Positions 30,847 to 41,539 of a DNA stretch of 64,000 nucleotides are shown here, piece by piece. Where the stretch lies: positions 62,001-126,000 of the forward strand of contig NZ_ALAP01000008.1 in the NCBI RefSeq assembly GCF_000280905.1, given 5' to 3'. A program made the position numbers and the translations under genes. This DNA is from Streptomyces sp. AA1529 (lineage in GTDB: Bacteria > Actinomycetota > Actinomycetes > Streptomycetales > Streptomycetaceae). The notes beneath the pieces are model-generated. The model was not told the origin of the DNA. It searched no databases and saw only the letters and a list, made by a program, of their open reading frames with translations. How positions within the stretch are numbered: position 1 is the stretch's first letter; every line of letters starts with the position of its first letter.

Positions 30847-31775
30847 CCGCGCTCGCCGCCACCGCCGCCACCTCGACCGGTGAGGCCGTCCAGTTCTGGG
30901 TGCTGGGCACGGTCGCCGTGCTGGGCGGGCTCGGCACCGTGCTGCTGCGCCGGGCCGTGCACAGCGCGCTCTGCCTGGCCGGCACCATGATCATCCTGGC
31001 GCTGTTCTACCTCGCCAACGGCGCCTACTTCCTGGGCGTCGTGCAGATCGTCGTCTACACCGGCGCGGTCATGATGCTGTTCCTGTTCGTCCTGATGCTC
31101 GTCGGCGTCAGCGCCGCCGACTCCCTCAAGGAGACCCTCAAGGGCCAGCGCTGGATGGCGGCCCTGTGCGGCCTGGGGCTCGGCACGCTGCTGATCGTCG
31201 GGATCGGCCAGGTCTCGGTCGGCGGCTTCAACGGTCTGGCGGCGGCGAACGCGCAGGGCAACGTCCCGGCGCTGGCCTCGCTGCTGTTCACCAAGTACGT
31301 CGTCGCCTTCGAGGTCGTCGGGGCGCTGCTGACCGTCGCCGCGGTCGGTGCCACGCTGCTCACCCACCGGGAGCGGGTGGAGAAGACCAAGTCCCAGCGC
31401 GAGCAGGCCGTCGAGCGGGTGCGCGGCGGCACCCAACTGCCGCCGCTGCCCGCGCCCGGCGTCTACGCCCGGCACAACGCGGTCGACCGCCCCGCGCTGC
31501 TGCCCGACGGCTCGCCCGCCGAGCTCAGCGTCAGCGCCACCCTGCGCAGCCGCGGTCAGATCCGCGAGGTCAGCTCCGAGCAGCTGGCCCGGCTCGCCGC
31601 CATCGAGCAGCGCACCGCCGAGTACCAGGGCCGCCCCACCTACCCCGGTCCCAAGGACCCGGGCGAACGCGCCCTGGAACGGGAGACGGCGGGCGAGGAG
31701 GAGGCCGCACGGAACGGGCAGCCGTCCGAGCCCGAGGACGCGGCCGGGACCGAGCGCGAGGAGGCCGCCAAGTGA
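30843..31775 (+). CDS. nuoJ: NADH-quinone oxidoreductase subunit J
   Basis: 310 residues. Five transmembrane helices lie in the first ~170 residues, including [20 protein letters not shown] with the pi-bulge region important for coupling. A hydrophilic tail of about 130 residues ([20 protein letters not shown] onward) is common in actinobacterial NuoJ. It overlaps nuoI (ATGA) and nuoK (GTGA). Confidence 0.95.
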   Translation: MTALAATAATSTGEAVQFWVLGTVAVLGGLGTVLLRRAVHSALCLAGTMIILALFYLANGAYFLGVVQIVVYTGAVMMLFLFVLMLVGVSAADSLKETLKGQRWMAALCGLGLGTLLIVGIGQVSVGGFNGLAAANAQGNVPALASLLFTKYVVAFEVVGALLTVAAVGATLLTHRERVEKTKSQREQAVERVRGGTQLPPLPAPGVYARHNAVDRPALLPDGSPAELSVSATLRSRGQIREVSSEQLARLAAIEQRTAEYQGRPTYPGPKDPGERALERETAGEEEAARNGQPSEPEDAAGTEREEAAK

Positions 31776-32071
31776 GCCCGATCAACTACGTCTATCTCGC
31801 GGCGCTGCTGTTCACCATCGGCGCCGCCGGAGTCCTCATCCGGCGCAACGCCATCGTGGTGTTCATGTGCATCGAACTGATGCTGAACGCCGCCAACCTC
31901 ACGCTGGTCGCCTTCTCCCGGATGCACGGCAACCTCGACGGCCAGATCATGGCGTTCTTCGTCATGGTCGTCGCCGCCGCCGAGGTCGTGGTCGGCCTGG
32001 CGATCATCGTCATGCTCTACCGCGCCCGCCACTCGGCCTCGGTCGACGACGCCAGCCTCATGAAGCTGTAA
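31772..32071 (+). CDS. nuoK: NADH-quinone oxidoreductase subunit K
   Basis: 99 residues, three helices. [20 protein letters not shown] and [17 protein letters not shown] each carry the buried glutamate of the proton path (Glu35 and Glu71). The GTG start overlaps nuoJ. NuoK lies between NuoJ and the antiporter-like subunit NuoN in the complex. Confidence 0.96.
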   Translation: MSPINYVYLAALLFTIGAAGVLIRRNAIVVFMCIELMLNAANLTLVAFSRMHGNLDGQIMAFFVMVVAAAEVVVGLAIIVMLYRARHSASVDDASLMKL

Positions 32072-32084
32072 GGGGTACGAACCA

Positions 32085-33980
32085 GTGGAGTCAATGATCG
32101 GACTGCTCGTCGGGGTGCCCCTGCTCGGCGCCGCCGTGCTGCTGTGCGGCGGGCGGCGCCTGGACCGCGGAGGGCACTGGCTGGGCACACTGCTGGCCGC
32201 CGCGTCCTTCGCGATCGGCGCGGCGCTGTTCCTCTCCATGCTGGGGGAGGGCGCCGAGGACCGGGCCATGCACAGCAAGCTGTTCTCCTGGGTGCCGGTG
32301 GAGGGCTTCCAGGCCGATGTGGCCTTCCAGCTCGACCAGTTGTCGATGACGTTCGTGCTGCTGATCACCGGCGTGGGCACGCTCATCCACATCTACTCGG
32401 TCGGCTACATGGAGCACGACCCGGGGCGCCGGCGCTTCTTCGGCTACCTCAACCTGTTCCTGGCCGCGATGCTGCTGCTCGTGCTGGCCGACAACTTCCT
32501 GCTGCTGTACGTCGGCTGGGAGGGCGTGGGGCTCGCCTCGTATCTGCTGATCGGGTTCTGGCAGCACAAGCCGAGCGCGGCCACCGCGGCGAAGAAGGCG
32601 TTCCTGGTCAACCGGGTCGGTGACGCCGGGCTGGCCGTCGCGATCTTCCTGATGTTCACCACCTTCGGCAGCTTCGCCTTCGCGCCGGTCCTCTCCTCCA
32701 CCGGGGAGGCGGGCGAGGGCACGCTCACCGCGATCGGGCTGATGCTGCTGCTGGCGGCCTGCGGCAAGTCCGCGCAGGTGCCGCTCCAGTCCTGGCTGGG
32801 CGACGCGATGGAGGGCCCGACCCCGGTCTCGGCCCTCATCCACGCGGCGACGATGGTGACCGCGGGCGTCTACCTGATCACCCGGTCCGGTGCCATCTTC
32901 AACGGCGCCCCGGACGCGCAACTCGTGGTGGTCGTCGTCGGCGGCGTCACGCTGCTCTTCGGTGCGATCGTCGGTTGTGCGAAGGACGACATCAAGAAGG
33001 CGCTGGCCGGCTCGACCATGTCGCAGATCGGCTACATGATCCTGGCCGCCGGGCTGGGGCCGATCGGCTACGCGTTCGCCATCATGCACCTGGTCACCCA
33101 CGGCTTCTTCAAGGCCGGGCTCTTCCTCGGGGCCGGTTCGGTGATGCACGGCATGAACGACGAGGTCGACATGCGGCGCTACGGCGGACTGCGCAAGCAC
33201 ATGCCGGTCACCTTCGTGACGTTCGGGCTGGGCTATCTGGCCATCATCGGCTTCCCGGGCCTGTCCGGGTTCTTCTCCAAGGACCAGATCATCGAGGCCG
33301 CGTTCGGCAAGGGCGGCACCGAGGGCTGGATCCTGGGCGCGGTCACCCTGCTGGGCGCGGCGCTCACCGCGTACTACATGACGCGCGTGATGCTGATGAC
33401 CTTCTTCGGCGAGAAGCGCTGGCAGCCGGACGCCGAGGGCCGCGAGCCGCATCCGCACGAGTCCCCGAAGATCATGACGATCCCGATGATCGTGCTGGCC
33501 TTCGGCTCCGTCTTCGCGGGCGGTCTCTTCAAGGCGGGCGACGCGTTCGTGGACTGGCTGGAGCCGGTGACGGCGTTCGAGCACGGGAACTCCCCGGTCT
33601 CGGCCACCGCGGTGACGGCCTCGACGATCGTCTCGCTCGTCCTGGGCGTGGGCGTGGCCTGGTTCCAGTACGGGCGCAAGCCGGTCCCCGCCCTCGCCCC
33701 GCGCGGCAGCCTGCTCACCCGTGCGGCCCGCCGGGACCTGCTGCAGGACGACTTCAACCACGTGGTGCTGGTCAGCGGCGGTACGCATCTGACCCGCAGC
33801 CTGGTCTACGTCGACAACAAGGTCGTCGACGGCGCCGTCAACGGCACGGCCGCCGGCTTCGGCGGCCTCTCCGGACGGCTGCGGCGGCTCCAGAACGGGT
33901 TCGCCCGCTCCTACGCGGTCTCGATGTTCGGCGGCGCGGCTGTGCTGATCGCCGCGACCCTGCTGATGAGGGCGGTCTGA
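32085..33980 (+). CDS. nuoL: NADH-quinone oxidoreductase subunit L
   Basis: 631 residues. The antiporter-like core has [15 protein letters not shown] with the key glutamate, [33 protein letters not shown] with the lysine, and [20 protein letters not shown]. It ends in the long lateral helix region. It is the most distal proton-pumping subunit. GTG at 32085 or ATG at 32094 could start it. Confidence 0.96.
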   Translation: MESMIGLLVGVPLLGAAVLLCGGRRLDRGGHWLGTLLAAASFAIGAALFLSMLGEGAEDRAMHSKLFSWVPVEGFQADVAFQLDQLSMTFVLLITGVGTLIHIYSVGYMEHDPGRRRFFGYLNLFLAAMLLLVLADNFLLLYVGWEGVGLASYLLIGFWQHKPSAATAAKKAFLVNRVGDAGLAVAIFLMFTTFGSFAFAPVLSSTGEAGEGTLTAIGLMLLLAACGKSAQVPLQSWLGDAMEGPTPVSALIHAATMVTAGVYLITRSGAIFNGAPDAQLVVVVVGGVTLLFGAIVGCAKDDIKKALAGSTMSQIGYMILAAGLGPIGYAFAIMHLVTHGFFKAGLFLGAGSVMHGMNDEVDMRRYGGLRKHMPVTFVTFGLGYLAIIGFPGLSGFFSKDQIIEAAFGKGGTEGWILGAVTLLGAALTAYYMTRVMLMTFFGEKRWQPDAEGREPHPHESPKIMTIPMIVLAFGSVFAGGLFKAGDAFVDWLEPVTAFEHGNSPVSATAVTASTIVSLVLGVGVAWFQYGRKPVPALAPRGSLLTRAARRDLLQDDFNHVVLVSGGTHLTRSLVYVDNKVVDGAVNGTAAGFGGLSGRLRRLQNGFARSYAVSMFGGAAVLIAATLLMRAV

Positions 33981-33983
33981 GTT

Positions 33984-35642
33984 ATGTCATTTCCCCTGCT
34001 GACGGTCACGGCAGCGCTGCCCGCCGTCGGGGCCGTCGCCACGGCGGCCGTTCCGGCGACCAGGCGCACCGCCGCCAAATGGCTGGCGCTGGCCGTCTCA
34101 CTGGCCACGCTGGTGCTCTCGGGCGTGGTGCTGGCCCGCTTCGACCCGGGCGGCGCCCGCTACCAGCTGACCGAGTCGCACGCCTGGATCTCCGACTTCG
34201 GGGTCCGCTACGAACTGGGCGTCGACGGGATCGGCGCCGCGCTGATGGCGCTGACGGCGCTGCTGGTGCCGTTCGTCATCGGCGCCGGCTGGCACGACGC
34301 CGACCAGGTCGAGGAGCGGGAGAACAGCCGCTGGCGGCCCACTCAGGGCTTCTTCGCGCTGATCCTCGCCGTCGAGGCGATGGTGCTGGTCTCGTTCGCC
34401 GCCACCGACGTCTTCCTCTTCTACATCTTCTTCGAAGCGATGCTCATCCCGATGTACTTCCTCATCGGCGGCTTCGGGGACCGGGCGCACGCGGCCGGTG
34501 AGGAGGAGGGCGCCAAGCAGCGCTCGTACGCGGCGGTGAAGTTCCTGCTCTACAACCTGGCGGGCGGGCTGGTGATGCTGGCCGCCGTCATCGGGCTGTT
34601 CGTCGTCAGCGCGGACAGCCTGGGCGAGGGCACGTTCTCGCTGCCGGAGCTGCTCAGGGCGCGGGCCAGTGGCGATCTGACGATCTCGACGACGACCGAG
34701 CGGCTGCTGTTCCTCGGCTTCTTCGCCGCGTTCGCCGTCAAGGCCCCGCTGTGGCCGCTGCACACCTGGCTGCCGAACGCGATGGGCGAGGCCACGGCCC
34801 CGGTGGCGGTGCTCATCACCGCCGTCGTCGACAAGGTCGGCACCTTCGCGATGCTCCGCTTCTGCCTGGGCCTGTTCCCGAACGCCAGCGAGTGGGCCAC
34901 CCCGGTGGTGCTCGGCCTGGCGCTGGTGAGCGTGCTGTACGGGGCGCTGCTCGCGGTCGGACAGCGGGACATGAAGCGGCTGATCGCCTACGCCTCCATC
35001 TCGCACTTCGGCTTCATCGTCCTGGGCGTGTTCGCGATGACCAGCCAGGGACAGGGCGGCGCCACGCTCTACATGGTCTTCCACGGCATCTCGACGGCCG
35101 CGCTGATGCTGGTCGCCGGGTTCCTCATCTCGCGCCGCGGCTCGCGCCTGATCGCGGACTACGGCGGAGTGCAGAAGGTGGCGCCGGTGCTGGCGGGCAC
35201 CTTCCTGGTGGGCGGGCTGGCGACGCTCTCGCTGCCCGGTCTGGCGCCGTTCGTCAGCGAGTTCCTGGTGCTGGTGGGCACCTTCAGCCGCTACCCGGTG
35301 GTCGGGATCATCGCCACCGCGGGCATCGTCCTGGCCGCGCTGTACGTGCTGGTGCTCTACCAGCGCACCATGACCGGCCCGGTGCGCAAACCCGAGATCG
35401 AGGGGATGCCGGACCTGAAGGTGCGGGAGCTGGCCGTGGTGGCGCCGCTGGTCGCGCTGCTGCTCTTCCTCGGTGTCTTCCCCAAACCGCTCACCGAGAT
35501 CGTCAACCCCGCGGTGGAGCACACCCTCTCGGACGTACAGAAGAAGGACCCCGAGCCCCAGCATCCCGTGGCCGACCACACTGATCCCTCGGCGTGGTTC
35601 GACTACAAGCCGGCCGGACACGGCGGAGGTGACCACGAGTGA
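33984..35642 (+). CDS. nuoM: NADH-quinone oxidoreductase subunit M
   Basis: 552 residues, antiporter-like. FIFFEAMLIPMYFLIG contains the key glutamate, AVKAPLWPLHTWLPNAMGEATAPVAVL the key lysine, and RDMKRLIAYASISHFGFI is the family signature. Proton-pumping membrane subunit. It starts three bases after the nuoL stop and overlaps nuoN. Confidence 0.96.
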   Translation: MSFPLLTVTAALPAVGAVATAAVPATRRTAAKWLALAVSLATLVLSGVVLARFDPGGARYQLTESHAWISDFGVRYELGVDGIGAALMALTALLVPFVIGAGWHDADQVEERENSRWRPTQGFFALILAVEAMVLVSFAATDVFLFYIFFEAMLIPMYFLIGGFGDRAHAAGEEEGAKQRSYAAVKFLLYNLAGGLVMLAAVIGLFVVSADSLGEGTFSLPELLRARASGDLTISTTTERLLFLGFFAAFAVKAPLWPLHTWLPNAMGEATAPVAVLITAVVDKVGTFAMLRFCLGLFPNASEWATPVVLGLALVSVLYGALLAVGQRDMKRLIAYASISHFGFIVLGVFAMTSQGQGGATLYMVFHGISTAALMLVAGFLISRRGSRLIADYGGVQKVAPVLAGTFLVGGLATLSLPGLAPFVSEFLVLVGTFSRYPVVGIIATAGIVLAALYVLVLYQRTMTGPVRKPEIEGMPDLKVRELAVVAPLVALLLFLGVFPKPLTEIVNPAVEHTLSDVQKKDPEPQHPVADHTDPSAWFDYKPAGHGGGDHE

Positions 35643-37327
35643 TCGGTATGACAGACGCGGCGTCGGCGGGCGGTGCGTCCGCGGCGTCCGATGTCCCCAG
35701 CCTGTGGACGGTCGCGGCGGGCGCGGGCGACACACTGCAGGCCCCGAGCATCGAGTACGGCAAGCTCTCCCCGGTGCTGATCGTCCTGGGTGCGGCCGCC
35801 CTCGGCATCCTGATCGACGCGTTCGCGCCGCGCCGGGGCCGCTACAGCGCCCAGTTGTTCGTCGCGCTGGCCGGACTGGCCGCCGCGTTCGCCGCCGTCA
35901 TCGGGCTGGCGGCGAGCGGCGCGGCCACCACGAAGGCGCAGATCGCCGGAATGGGTGCGCTGGCCGTCGACGGGCCCGCGCTCTTCCTCCAGGGCACGCT
36001 GCTCCTGGTGGGGATCGTGGGCGTCTTCACCTTCGCCGAGCGCAGGCTGGAGCCGGCCGCGCACGGCAGCCGGGTGGACTCCTTCGCGGCGCAGCCGGCC
36101 TCGGTGCCCGGCGGTGAGGGGGAGCAGCAGGCGGTCAAGGCGGGCTGGACGACGACCGAGGTCTTCCCGCTGCTGATGTTCGCGGTCGGCGGCATGCTGC
36201 TGTTCCCGGCGGCGAACGACCTGTTGACCCTCTTCATCGCGCTGGAGGTCTTCTCCCTCCCGCTGTACCTGCTGTGCGCGCTGGCCCGCCGCAGGCGGCT
36301 GCTGTCCCAGGAGGCGGCGGTCAAGTACTTCCTGCTGGGGGCGTTCTCCTCGGCGTTCCTGCTGTTCGGCATCGCGCTGCTGTACGGGTACGCGGGTACC
36401 GTCAACTACTCCTCCATCGCCCGGGTGGTGGCCGGGACCGACGCGGTCAGCGACCCGGTGCTGGCGGACACCACGGGCAACGACGCGCTGCTGCTGATCG
36501 GCAGTGCGCTGGTGGTGATGGGTCTGCTGTTCAAGGTCGGTGCCGTGCCCTTCCACATGTGGACCCCGGACGTGTACCAGGGCGCGCCGACGCCGGTGAC
36601 CGGATTCATGGCGGCGGCCACCAAGGTGGCGGCGTTCGGCGCGCTGCTGCGGCTGCTGTACGTGGTGCTGCCGGGGCTGCGCTGGGACTGGCGGCCGGTG
36701 ATGTGGGGCGTGGCGATCCTGACGATGCTCGGCGGTGCCCTGGTCGCCATCACCCAGACGGACATCAAGCGGCTGCTGGCCTACTCCTCGATCGCGCACG
36801 CGGGCTTCCTGCTGGCGGGTGTCATCGCCACCTCGGAGGACGGCATCTCCTCGGTGCTGTTCTACCTGGCCGCCTACTCCTTCGTGACGCTGGGCGCCTT
36901 CGCGGTGGTCACGCTGGTGCGGGACGCGGGCGGCGAGGCGACGCACCTGTCCAAGTGGGCGGGGCTGGGGCGGCGCTCCCCGCTGCTGGCCGCGGTCTTC
37001 GCGGTCTTCCTGCTGGCGTTCGCGGGTATCCCGCTCACCTCCGGGTTCGCCGGGAAGTTCGCGGTGTTCAAGGCGGCGGCCGAGGGCGGCGCCGGTGCGC
37101 TGGTCGTGGTCGGTGTGATCGCCTCGGCCATCGCGGCCTTCTTCTATCTGCGGGTCATCGTGCTGATGTTCTTCAGCGAGCCGCGGGCCGACGGGCCGAG
37201 TGTGGCGGTGCCGAGTGTCATGACGACGTCGGCGATCGCGCTCGGTGTCGTGGTCACGGTGGTGCTGGGGGTGGCGCCGCAGTACTTCCTCGACCTGGCG
37301 GGGCAGGCGGGGGTGTTCGTGCGGTGA
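35639..37327 (+). CDS. nuoN: NADH-quinone oxidoreductase subunit N
   Basis: 562 residues, antiporter-like. LFIALEVFSLPLYLLCALARR holds the glutamate, FKVGAVPFHMWTPDVYQGAPTPVTGF the lysine region, and QTDIKRLLAYSSIAHAGF is conserved. It is the last gene of the operon, whose terminator follows at 37411. GTG at 35639 overlaps nuoM; an ATG three codons later is an alternative. Confidence 0.96.
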   Translation: MIGMTDAASAGGASAASDVPSLWTVAAGAGDTLQAPSIEYGKLSPVLIVLGAAALGILIDAFAPRRGRYSAQLFVALAGLAAAFAAVIGLAASGAATTKAQIAGMGALAVDGPALFLQGTLLLVGIVGVFTFAERRLEPAAHGSRVDSFAAQPASVPGGEGEQQAVKAGWTTTEVFPLLMFAVGGMLLFPAANDLLTLFIALEVFSLPLYLLCALARRRRLLSQEAAVKYFLLGAFSSAFLLFGIALLYGYAGTVNYSSIARVVAGTDAVSDPVLADTTGNDALLLIGSALVVMGLLFKVGAVPFHMWTPDVYQGAPTPVTGFMAAATKVAAFGALLRLLYVVLPGLRWDWRPVMWGVAILTMLGGALVAITQTDIKRLLAYSSIAHAGFLLAGVIATSEDGISSVLFYLAAYSFVTLGAFAVVTLVRDAGGEATHLSKWAGLGRRSPLLAAVFAVFLLAFAGIPLTSGFAGKFAVFKAAAEGGAGALVVVGVIASAIAAFFYLRVIVLMFFSEPRADGPSVAVPSVMTTSAIALGVVVTVVLGVAPQYFLDLAGQAGVFVR

Positions 37328-37410
37328 CGCGAGGAGCGACCGCGCGGCGGCCCCGTACGGCCCGCTGTTCCACGACGTAGCCGCCGGTCGTACGAACCGA
37401 CCGGGGAGAT

Positions 37411-37444
37411 GCCGCCAGAGACCCACGACCGGGCCTCTGGCGGC
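37411..37444 (+). terminator. Terminator of the nuoA-N operon
   Basis: GCCGCCAGAG (37411-37420) pairs with CTCTGGCGGC (37435-37444), a 10-bp perfect stem followed by TTCTTG, 84 bases after nuoN. Confidence 0.8.
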
Positions 37445-37499
37445 TTCTTGTGAGGTTGTCGGTGACAACAGGCGCGCTGAAACGGTAGGAATTCCAGTC

Positions 37500-37883
37500 A
37501 TGGGTTGTGTGATTCTCCGCCGGGAGAACGGCGGTTACGAGGGGAAGCAGGGCGGCGTCTTCACCGAGGGGGTGTCAGCCGAGTCGGTGGGGGCCAAGGG
37601 GCTGTGTCTGCACGTCCTGCACATCCCGGCCAACTCCCGTGGGGAGCCCCATCTGCACGCGGGTCACGAGTCGGCCATATATGTCGTCAGCGGGGCGCAT
37701 GAGATCTGGCACGGGGAGGATCTCTCGCACCGCGACACCCTCCATCCGGGCGACATGGTCTACGTGCCCGCGAACATGCCGCACATGCCGGTCACCGGCG
37801 AGGAGCCGGTGACCGTGGTGGTGGCCCGTACCGATCCCCGCGAGCAGGAGTCGGTGCACCTGCTCTCGCCGCGCGATCCCTGA
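37500..37883 (+). CDS. Small single-domain cupin protein
   Basis: 127 residues. The cupin motifs are visible: [25 protein letters not shown] (metal-binding His and Glu) and [26 protein letters not shown]. The ATG at 37500 has TAGGA about 9 bases upstream. It follows the nuo terminator and so is separately transcribed. Such proteins range from isomerases to small-molecule sensors; no substrate can be named. Confidence 0.8.
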   Translation: MGCVILRRENGGYEGKQGGVFTEGVSAESVGAKGLCLHVLHIPANSRGEPHLHAGHESAIYVVSGAHEIWHGEDLSHRDTLHPGDMVYVPANMPHMPVTGEEPVTVVVARTDPREQESVHLLSPRDP

Positions 37884-38061
37884 GGGACGCTCTTCGGGGG
37901 GTGCCCCGCGCGGCCCGGGCTGCCGGGACGGTGCGGGGTGCCGCGGGCGCCGGACGGTGACCGTGTGTGCAGGTACACGACAAATGAGGGCAGTGGGCTC
38001 CGGCAGCGGCTCTCCCCGGGAGCCGGCACCGGATGTCGGCCATCCGGCTTATCGTGGCGGC

Positions 38062-39966
38062 ATGCTTCAGGAGAGTGCCGAGAGGCCGGGTGGGACGTCC
38101 GAGACGGCGGCGCTGCGGGTGCTGCGCAAGGTCTTCGGCTACGACGCCTTCCGCGGACAGCAGGAAGCCGTCATCGACCACGTCGTCGCGGGGGGCGACG
38201 CGGTGGTGCTGATGCCGACCGGTGGCGGCAAATCCCTGTGCTACCAGATCCCCGCACTGGTCAGACGGGGTACGGGCGTGGTGATCTCGCCGCTCATCGC
38301 CCTGATGCAGGACCAGGTGGACGCGCTGAAGGCGCTGGGCGTCCGGGCCGGGTTCCTCAACTCCACGCTCGACCTCGACCAGCGCCGGGTGGTGGAGGCC
38401 GAGTTCCTGGCGGGCGAGCTGGACCTGCTCTACATCGCCCCCGAGCGGCTGCGGCTGGAGACCACGACGGCGCTGCTGGAGCGCGCCGAGGTGTCGGTCT
38501 TCGCGATCGACGAAGCGCACTGCGTCGCCCAGTGGGGCCACGACTTCCGGCCCGACTATCTGAACCTGTCGATGCTCGGCGAGCGCTGGCCCGACGTGCC
38601 CCGCATCGCGCTGACCGCCACCGCCACCCGCGCCACCCACCAGGAGATCGTCCAGCGGCTCGGGCTCCCCGCGGCACGCGACTTCGTCGCCAGCTTCGAC
38701 CGGCCCAACATCCAGTACCGCATCGTGCCCAAGCGCGACCCCAGGAAGCAGCTGCTGCGCTTCCTCAAAGAGGAGCACGAGGGCGACGCGGGCATCGTCT
38801 ACTGCCTGTCGCGGAACGCGGTCGAGCGCACCGCCGAGTTCCTGTGCGCCAACGGTGTCGAGGCGGTGCCCTACCACGCGGGGCTGGACGCGGGCACCCG
38901 CGCCGCGCACCAGGCCCGTTTCCTGCGCGAGGACGGGCTGGTCGTGGTGGCCACGATCGCCTTCGGCATGGGGATCGACAAGCCCGACGTGCGGTTCGTC
39001 GCACATCTGGATCTGCCCAAATCGGTCGAGGGCTACTACCAGGAGACGGGTCGGGCCGGGCGGGACGGACTGCCCTCGCACACCTGGCTCGCCTACGGCC
39101 TCCAGGACGTCGTCCAGCAGCGCAAGCTGATCGAGAGCGGTGAGGGCGACCCGGCCTTCCAGCGCCGGGCGCGGTCGCATCTGGACGCGATGCTCTCGCT
39201 GTGCGAGACGGTCCGCTGCCGGCGCGGCCAGCTCCTCGCGTACTTCGGCCAGGAGCCGGCCGAGGGCGCCGCCGAGCTCTCCTGCGGCAACTGCGACACC
39301 TGCCTGTCCCCGCCCGAGTCGTGGGACGGCACGGTACCCGCGCAGAAGGTGCTCTCCGCCGTCGTCCGGCTCAAGCGGGAGCGCGGCCAGAAGTTCGGCT
39401 CCGGCCAGCTCGTGGACATCCTGCTGGGCCGCAGGACGGCCAAGGTCATCCAGTTCGACCACGACGGGCTGTCGGTCTTCGGCATCGGCACCGAGCTGGC
39501 CGAGGGTGAGTGGCGCAGCGTCATCCGGCAGTTGATCGCCCAGGGGCTGCTGGAGATCGAGGGCGAGCACGGCACGCTGGTGCTCACCGACGCGAGCGCC
39601 ACCGTGCTGCGGGCCGAGCGGGAGGTGCGGATGCGCAAGGATCCGGTCCCGGCCCGGTCCCGCGCGGCCGGGTCCGCCGGGAGCCGGTCGGGCGGCGGCT
39701 CCTCGGGCAGGGCGGCGGTGGCCGCCGAGCTCCCCGAGGAGGCCGTACCGCTGTTCGAGACCCTCCGCGGCTGGCGGGCCGAGCAGGCGCGGGAGCAGGG
39801 CGTCCCCGCCTATGTCGTCTTCCACGACGCGACGCTGCGCGAGATCGCGGTGCGGCGGCCCGGGACCCTGGGCGAGCTGGGTGAGATCACCGGTGTCGGG
39901 GAGAAGAAGCTGGCGACGTACGGGGAAGGAGTGCTGGCGGCACTGGCGGGCGTACCCCCGGAGTGA
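38062..39966 (+). CDS. recQ: ATP-dependent DNA helicase RecQ
   Basis: 634 residues from the ATG at 38062. Superfamily 2 helicase core: Walker A TGGGKS (53-58), DEAH (150-153), [10 protein letters not shown], and [13 protein letters not shown] motif VI. Zinc-binding cysteines (CETVRC, CGNCDTC) and a winged-helix RQC region follow. An HRDC domain (about 550-630, [17 protein letters not shown]) ends the protein. It unwinds DNA 3' to 5' in recombination and repair. Confidence 0.95.
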   Translation: MLQESAERPGGTSETAALRVLRKVFGYDAFRGQQEAVIDHVVAGGDAVVLMPTGGGKSLCYQIPALVRRGTGVVISPLIALMQDQVDALKALGVRAGFLNSTLDLDQRRVVEAEFLAGELDLLYIAPERLRLETTTALLERAEVSVFAIDEAHCVAQWGHDFRPDYLNLSMLGERWPDVPRIALTATATRATHQEIVQRLGLPAARDFVASFDRPNIQYRIVPKRDPRKQLLRFLKEEHEGDAGIVYCLSRNAVERTAEFLCANGVEAVPYHAGLDAGTRAAHQARFLREDGLVVVATIAFGMGIDKPDVRFVAHLDLPKSVEGYYQETGRAGRDGLPSHTWLAYGLQDVVQQRKLIESGEGDPAFQRRARSHLDAMLSLCETVRCRRGQLLAYFGQEPAEGAAELSCGNCDTCLSPPESWDGTVPAQKVLSAVVRLKRERGQKFGSGQLVDILLGRRTAKVIQFDHDGLSVFGIGTELAEGEWRSVIRQLIAQGLLEIEGEHGTLVLTDASATVLRAEREVRMRKDPVPARSRAAGSAGSRSGGGSSGRAAVAAELPEEAVPLFETLRGWRAEQAREQGVPAYVVFHDATLREIAVRRPGTLGELGEITGVGEKKLATYGEGVLAALAGVPPE

Positions 39967-40022
39967 GGGCGCGTGCGGCCGGCCGCCGCGCCCGGCACGG
40001 GCACCGGACGCGGCGGGGTGGC

Positions 40023-41246
40023 TCAGGCGGCGTCGGCGGCGGGCTCCACCCGCCCGCGGACCTCGCCCAGGCCGACGCGGGTGCCTTCCGGGCCGGGGGC
40101 CCAGGCGGTGAGCACCACCTCGTCGCCGTCCTCCAGGAAGGCCCGCTTCCCGTCCGGCAGCTCCAGCGGCTCGCGCCCGCCCCAGGTCAGTTCCAGCAGG
40201 GAGCCGCGCTGCGCGGGCTCCGGGCCGCTCACGGTGCCGGACGCGTACAGGTCGCCGGTCCGCAGGGAGGCCCCGTTCACCGTCATGTGTGCGAGCTGCT
40301 GCGCCGCGGTCCAGTACATGGTGGAGAACGGCGGCTCGGCGATCACATGGCCGTTGAGCCGCACGGTGATCCGCAGATCGAACCCGCCCGGCTCGATGCC
40401 GTCGGCCCCGTCGGCCCCGTCGTCGAGGTACGGCAGCAGCGGGGCGTCGCGCCGCGGGGGCGCCACCCGTGCGGCGTCCAGTGCGTCCAGCGGGGTGATC
40501 CAGGGCGAGACGGAGGTGGCGAACGACTTGCCCAGGAAGGGGCCCAGCGGTACGTACTCCCATGCCTGCAGGTCCCGTGCGGACCAGTCGTTCAGCAGCG
40601 TCACACCGAACACATGGTCGCGGAATCCCGCCATCCCCACCGGGGCGCCCAGCGGGCTCGGGGCGCCGACGACGAAGCCGACCTCCGCTTCGATGTCCAG
40701 CCGCCGCGAGGGGCCGAAGACGGGAAGCGGCTCGTTCGGGGGCTTGCGCTGGCCCTGCGGACGTACCACGGGTGTCCCGGAGACGACGACCGTCCCGGCG
40801 CGCCCGTGGTAACCGATGGGCAGATGCTTCCAGTTGGGCGTCAGGGCGTCGCCGTCCGGACGGAAGATCCGGCCGACGTTGGTGGCGTGGTGTTCGCTGG
40901 CGTAGAAGTCGACGTAGTCGGCGACCTCGAACGGCAGGTGGAGCCGCACCTCGGAGAGCGGCAGCAGATGGCGGGCCGCGGTCTCGCGGTGCGTGTCCTC
41001 GGTCAGCCATGCGCGGAGCTGCGTCCGCACCTCCTGCCAACCGGGCCGGCCCAGCGCCAGCAGCGGGTTGAGCGAGGGCGCTCGCAGCACGTCGGCGTGC
41101 GCGGAGCCGAACGCGGCGGCCGCGGCGCCCAGGTCGAGCACGTCGTCGCCGAACCGGACGCCGATCCGGCGGTGGCCGGGCCGGTCCGGGGTGCTGAAGA
41201 GGCCGTACGGAAGGTTGTCCGGGCCGAAAAGGGCACTGTCACTCAT
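40023..41246 (-). CDS. fahA: Fumarylacetoacetase
   Basis: 407 residues. The N-terminal SH3-like domain is followed by the FAH catalytic fold with DFYASEHHATNVGRIFRP, PIGYHGRAGTVVVSG, IEAEVGFVVG and LLNDWSARDLQAWEYVPLGPFLGKSF. It hydrolyses fumarylacetoacetate to fumarate and acetoacetate, the last step of tyrosine/homogentisate breakdown. No other gene of that pathway is nearby. It is convergent with recQ and divergent from the prenyl synthase. A 14-bp palindrome lies upstream. Confidence 0.93.
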   Translation of the reverse strand: MSDSALFGPDNLPYGLFSTPDRPGHRRIGVRFGDDVLDLGAAAAAFGSAHADVLRAPSLNPLLALGRPGWQEVRTQLRAWLTEDTHRETAARHLLPLSEVRLHLPFEVADYVDFYASEHHATNVGRIFRPDGDALTPNWKHLPIGYHGRAGTVVVSGTPVVRPQGQRKPPNEPLPVFGPSRRLDIEAEVGFVVGAPSPLGAPVGMAGFRDHVFGVTLLNDWSARDLQAWEYVPLGPFLGKSFATSVSPWITPLDALDAARVAPPRRDAPLLPYLDDGADGADGIEPGGFDLRITVRLNGHVIAEPPFSTMYWTAAQQLAHMTVNGASLRTGDLYASGTVSGPEPAQRGSLLELTWGGREPLELPDGKRAFLEDGDEVVLTAWAPGPEGTRVGLGEVRGRVEPAADAA

Positions 41247-41364
41247 GGGGGTCAGGCTATGTGCCCGGTGCCTGCCCTGGCCCTACCCGATTCCGCGAAA
41301 GAACGGCCCGATCGTGCCGGGGTGTCCCGCGCGGGAGGCGGCTGATGCGGGACGCGGTCCCTAT

Positions 41365-41378
41365 CCGGTATATACCGG
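41365..41378. promoter_or_regulatory. 14-bp perfect palindrome between fahA and the prenyl synthase gene
   Basis: CCGGTATATACCGG is fully self-complementary and sits about 120 bp upstream of fahA and 160 bp upstream of the divergent prenyl synthase gene. It is AT-rich at its centre in an otherwise GC-rich gap, so it may be an operator or part of a promoter. No factor can be named. Confidence 0.45.
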
Positions 41379-41539
41379 CATGGCGTGTCAGGAGTGTTCT
41401 GCTGGGCGGGCGCCGACCGTGATCGTTATGTGACCGGCTACGCTGCCACGGGAGGGTGCACCTGGCCGACAGTGGCATCCGGCCGGTGCCGCACCATCCG
41501 GACCCGTTCGTTCCACGTACGCAGACAGGAGTACCCCTC

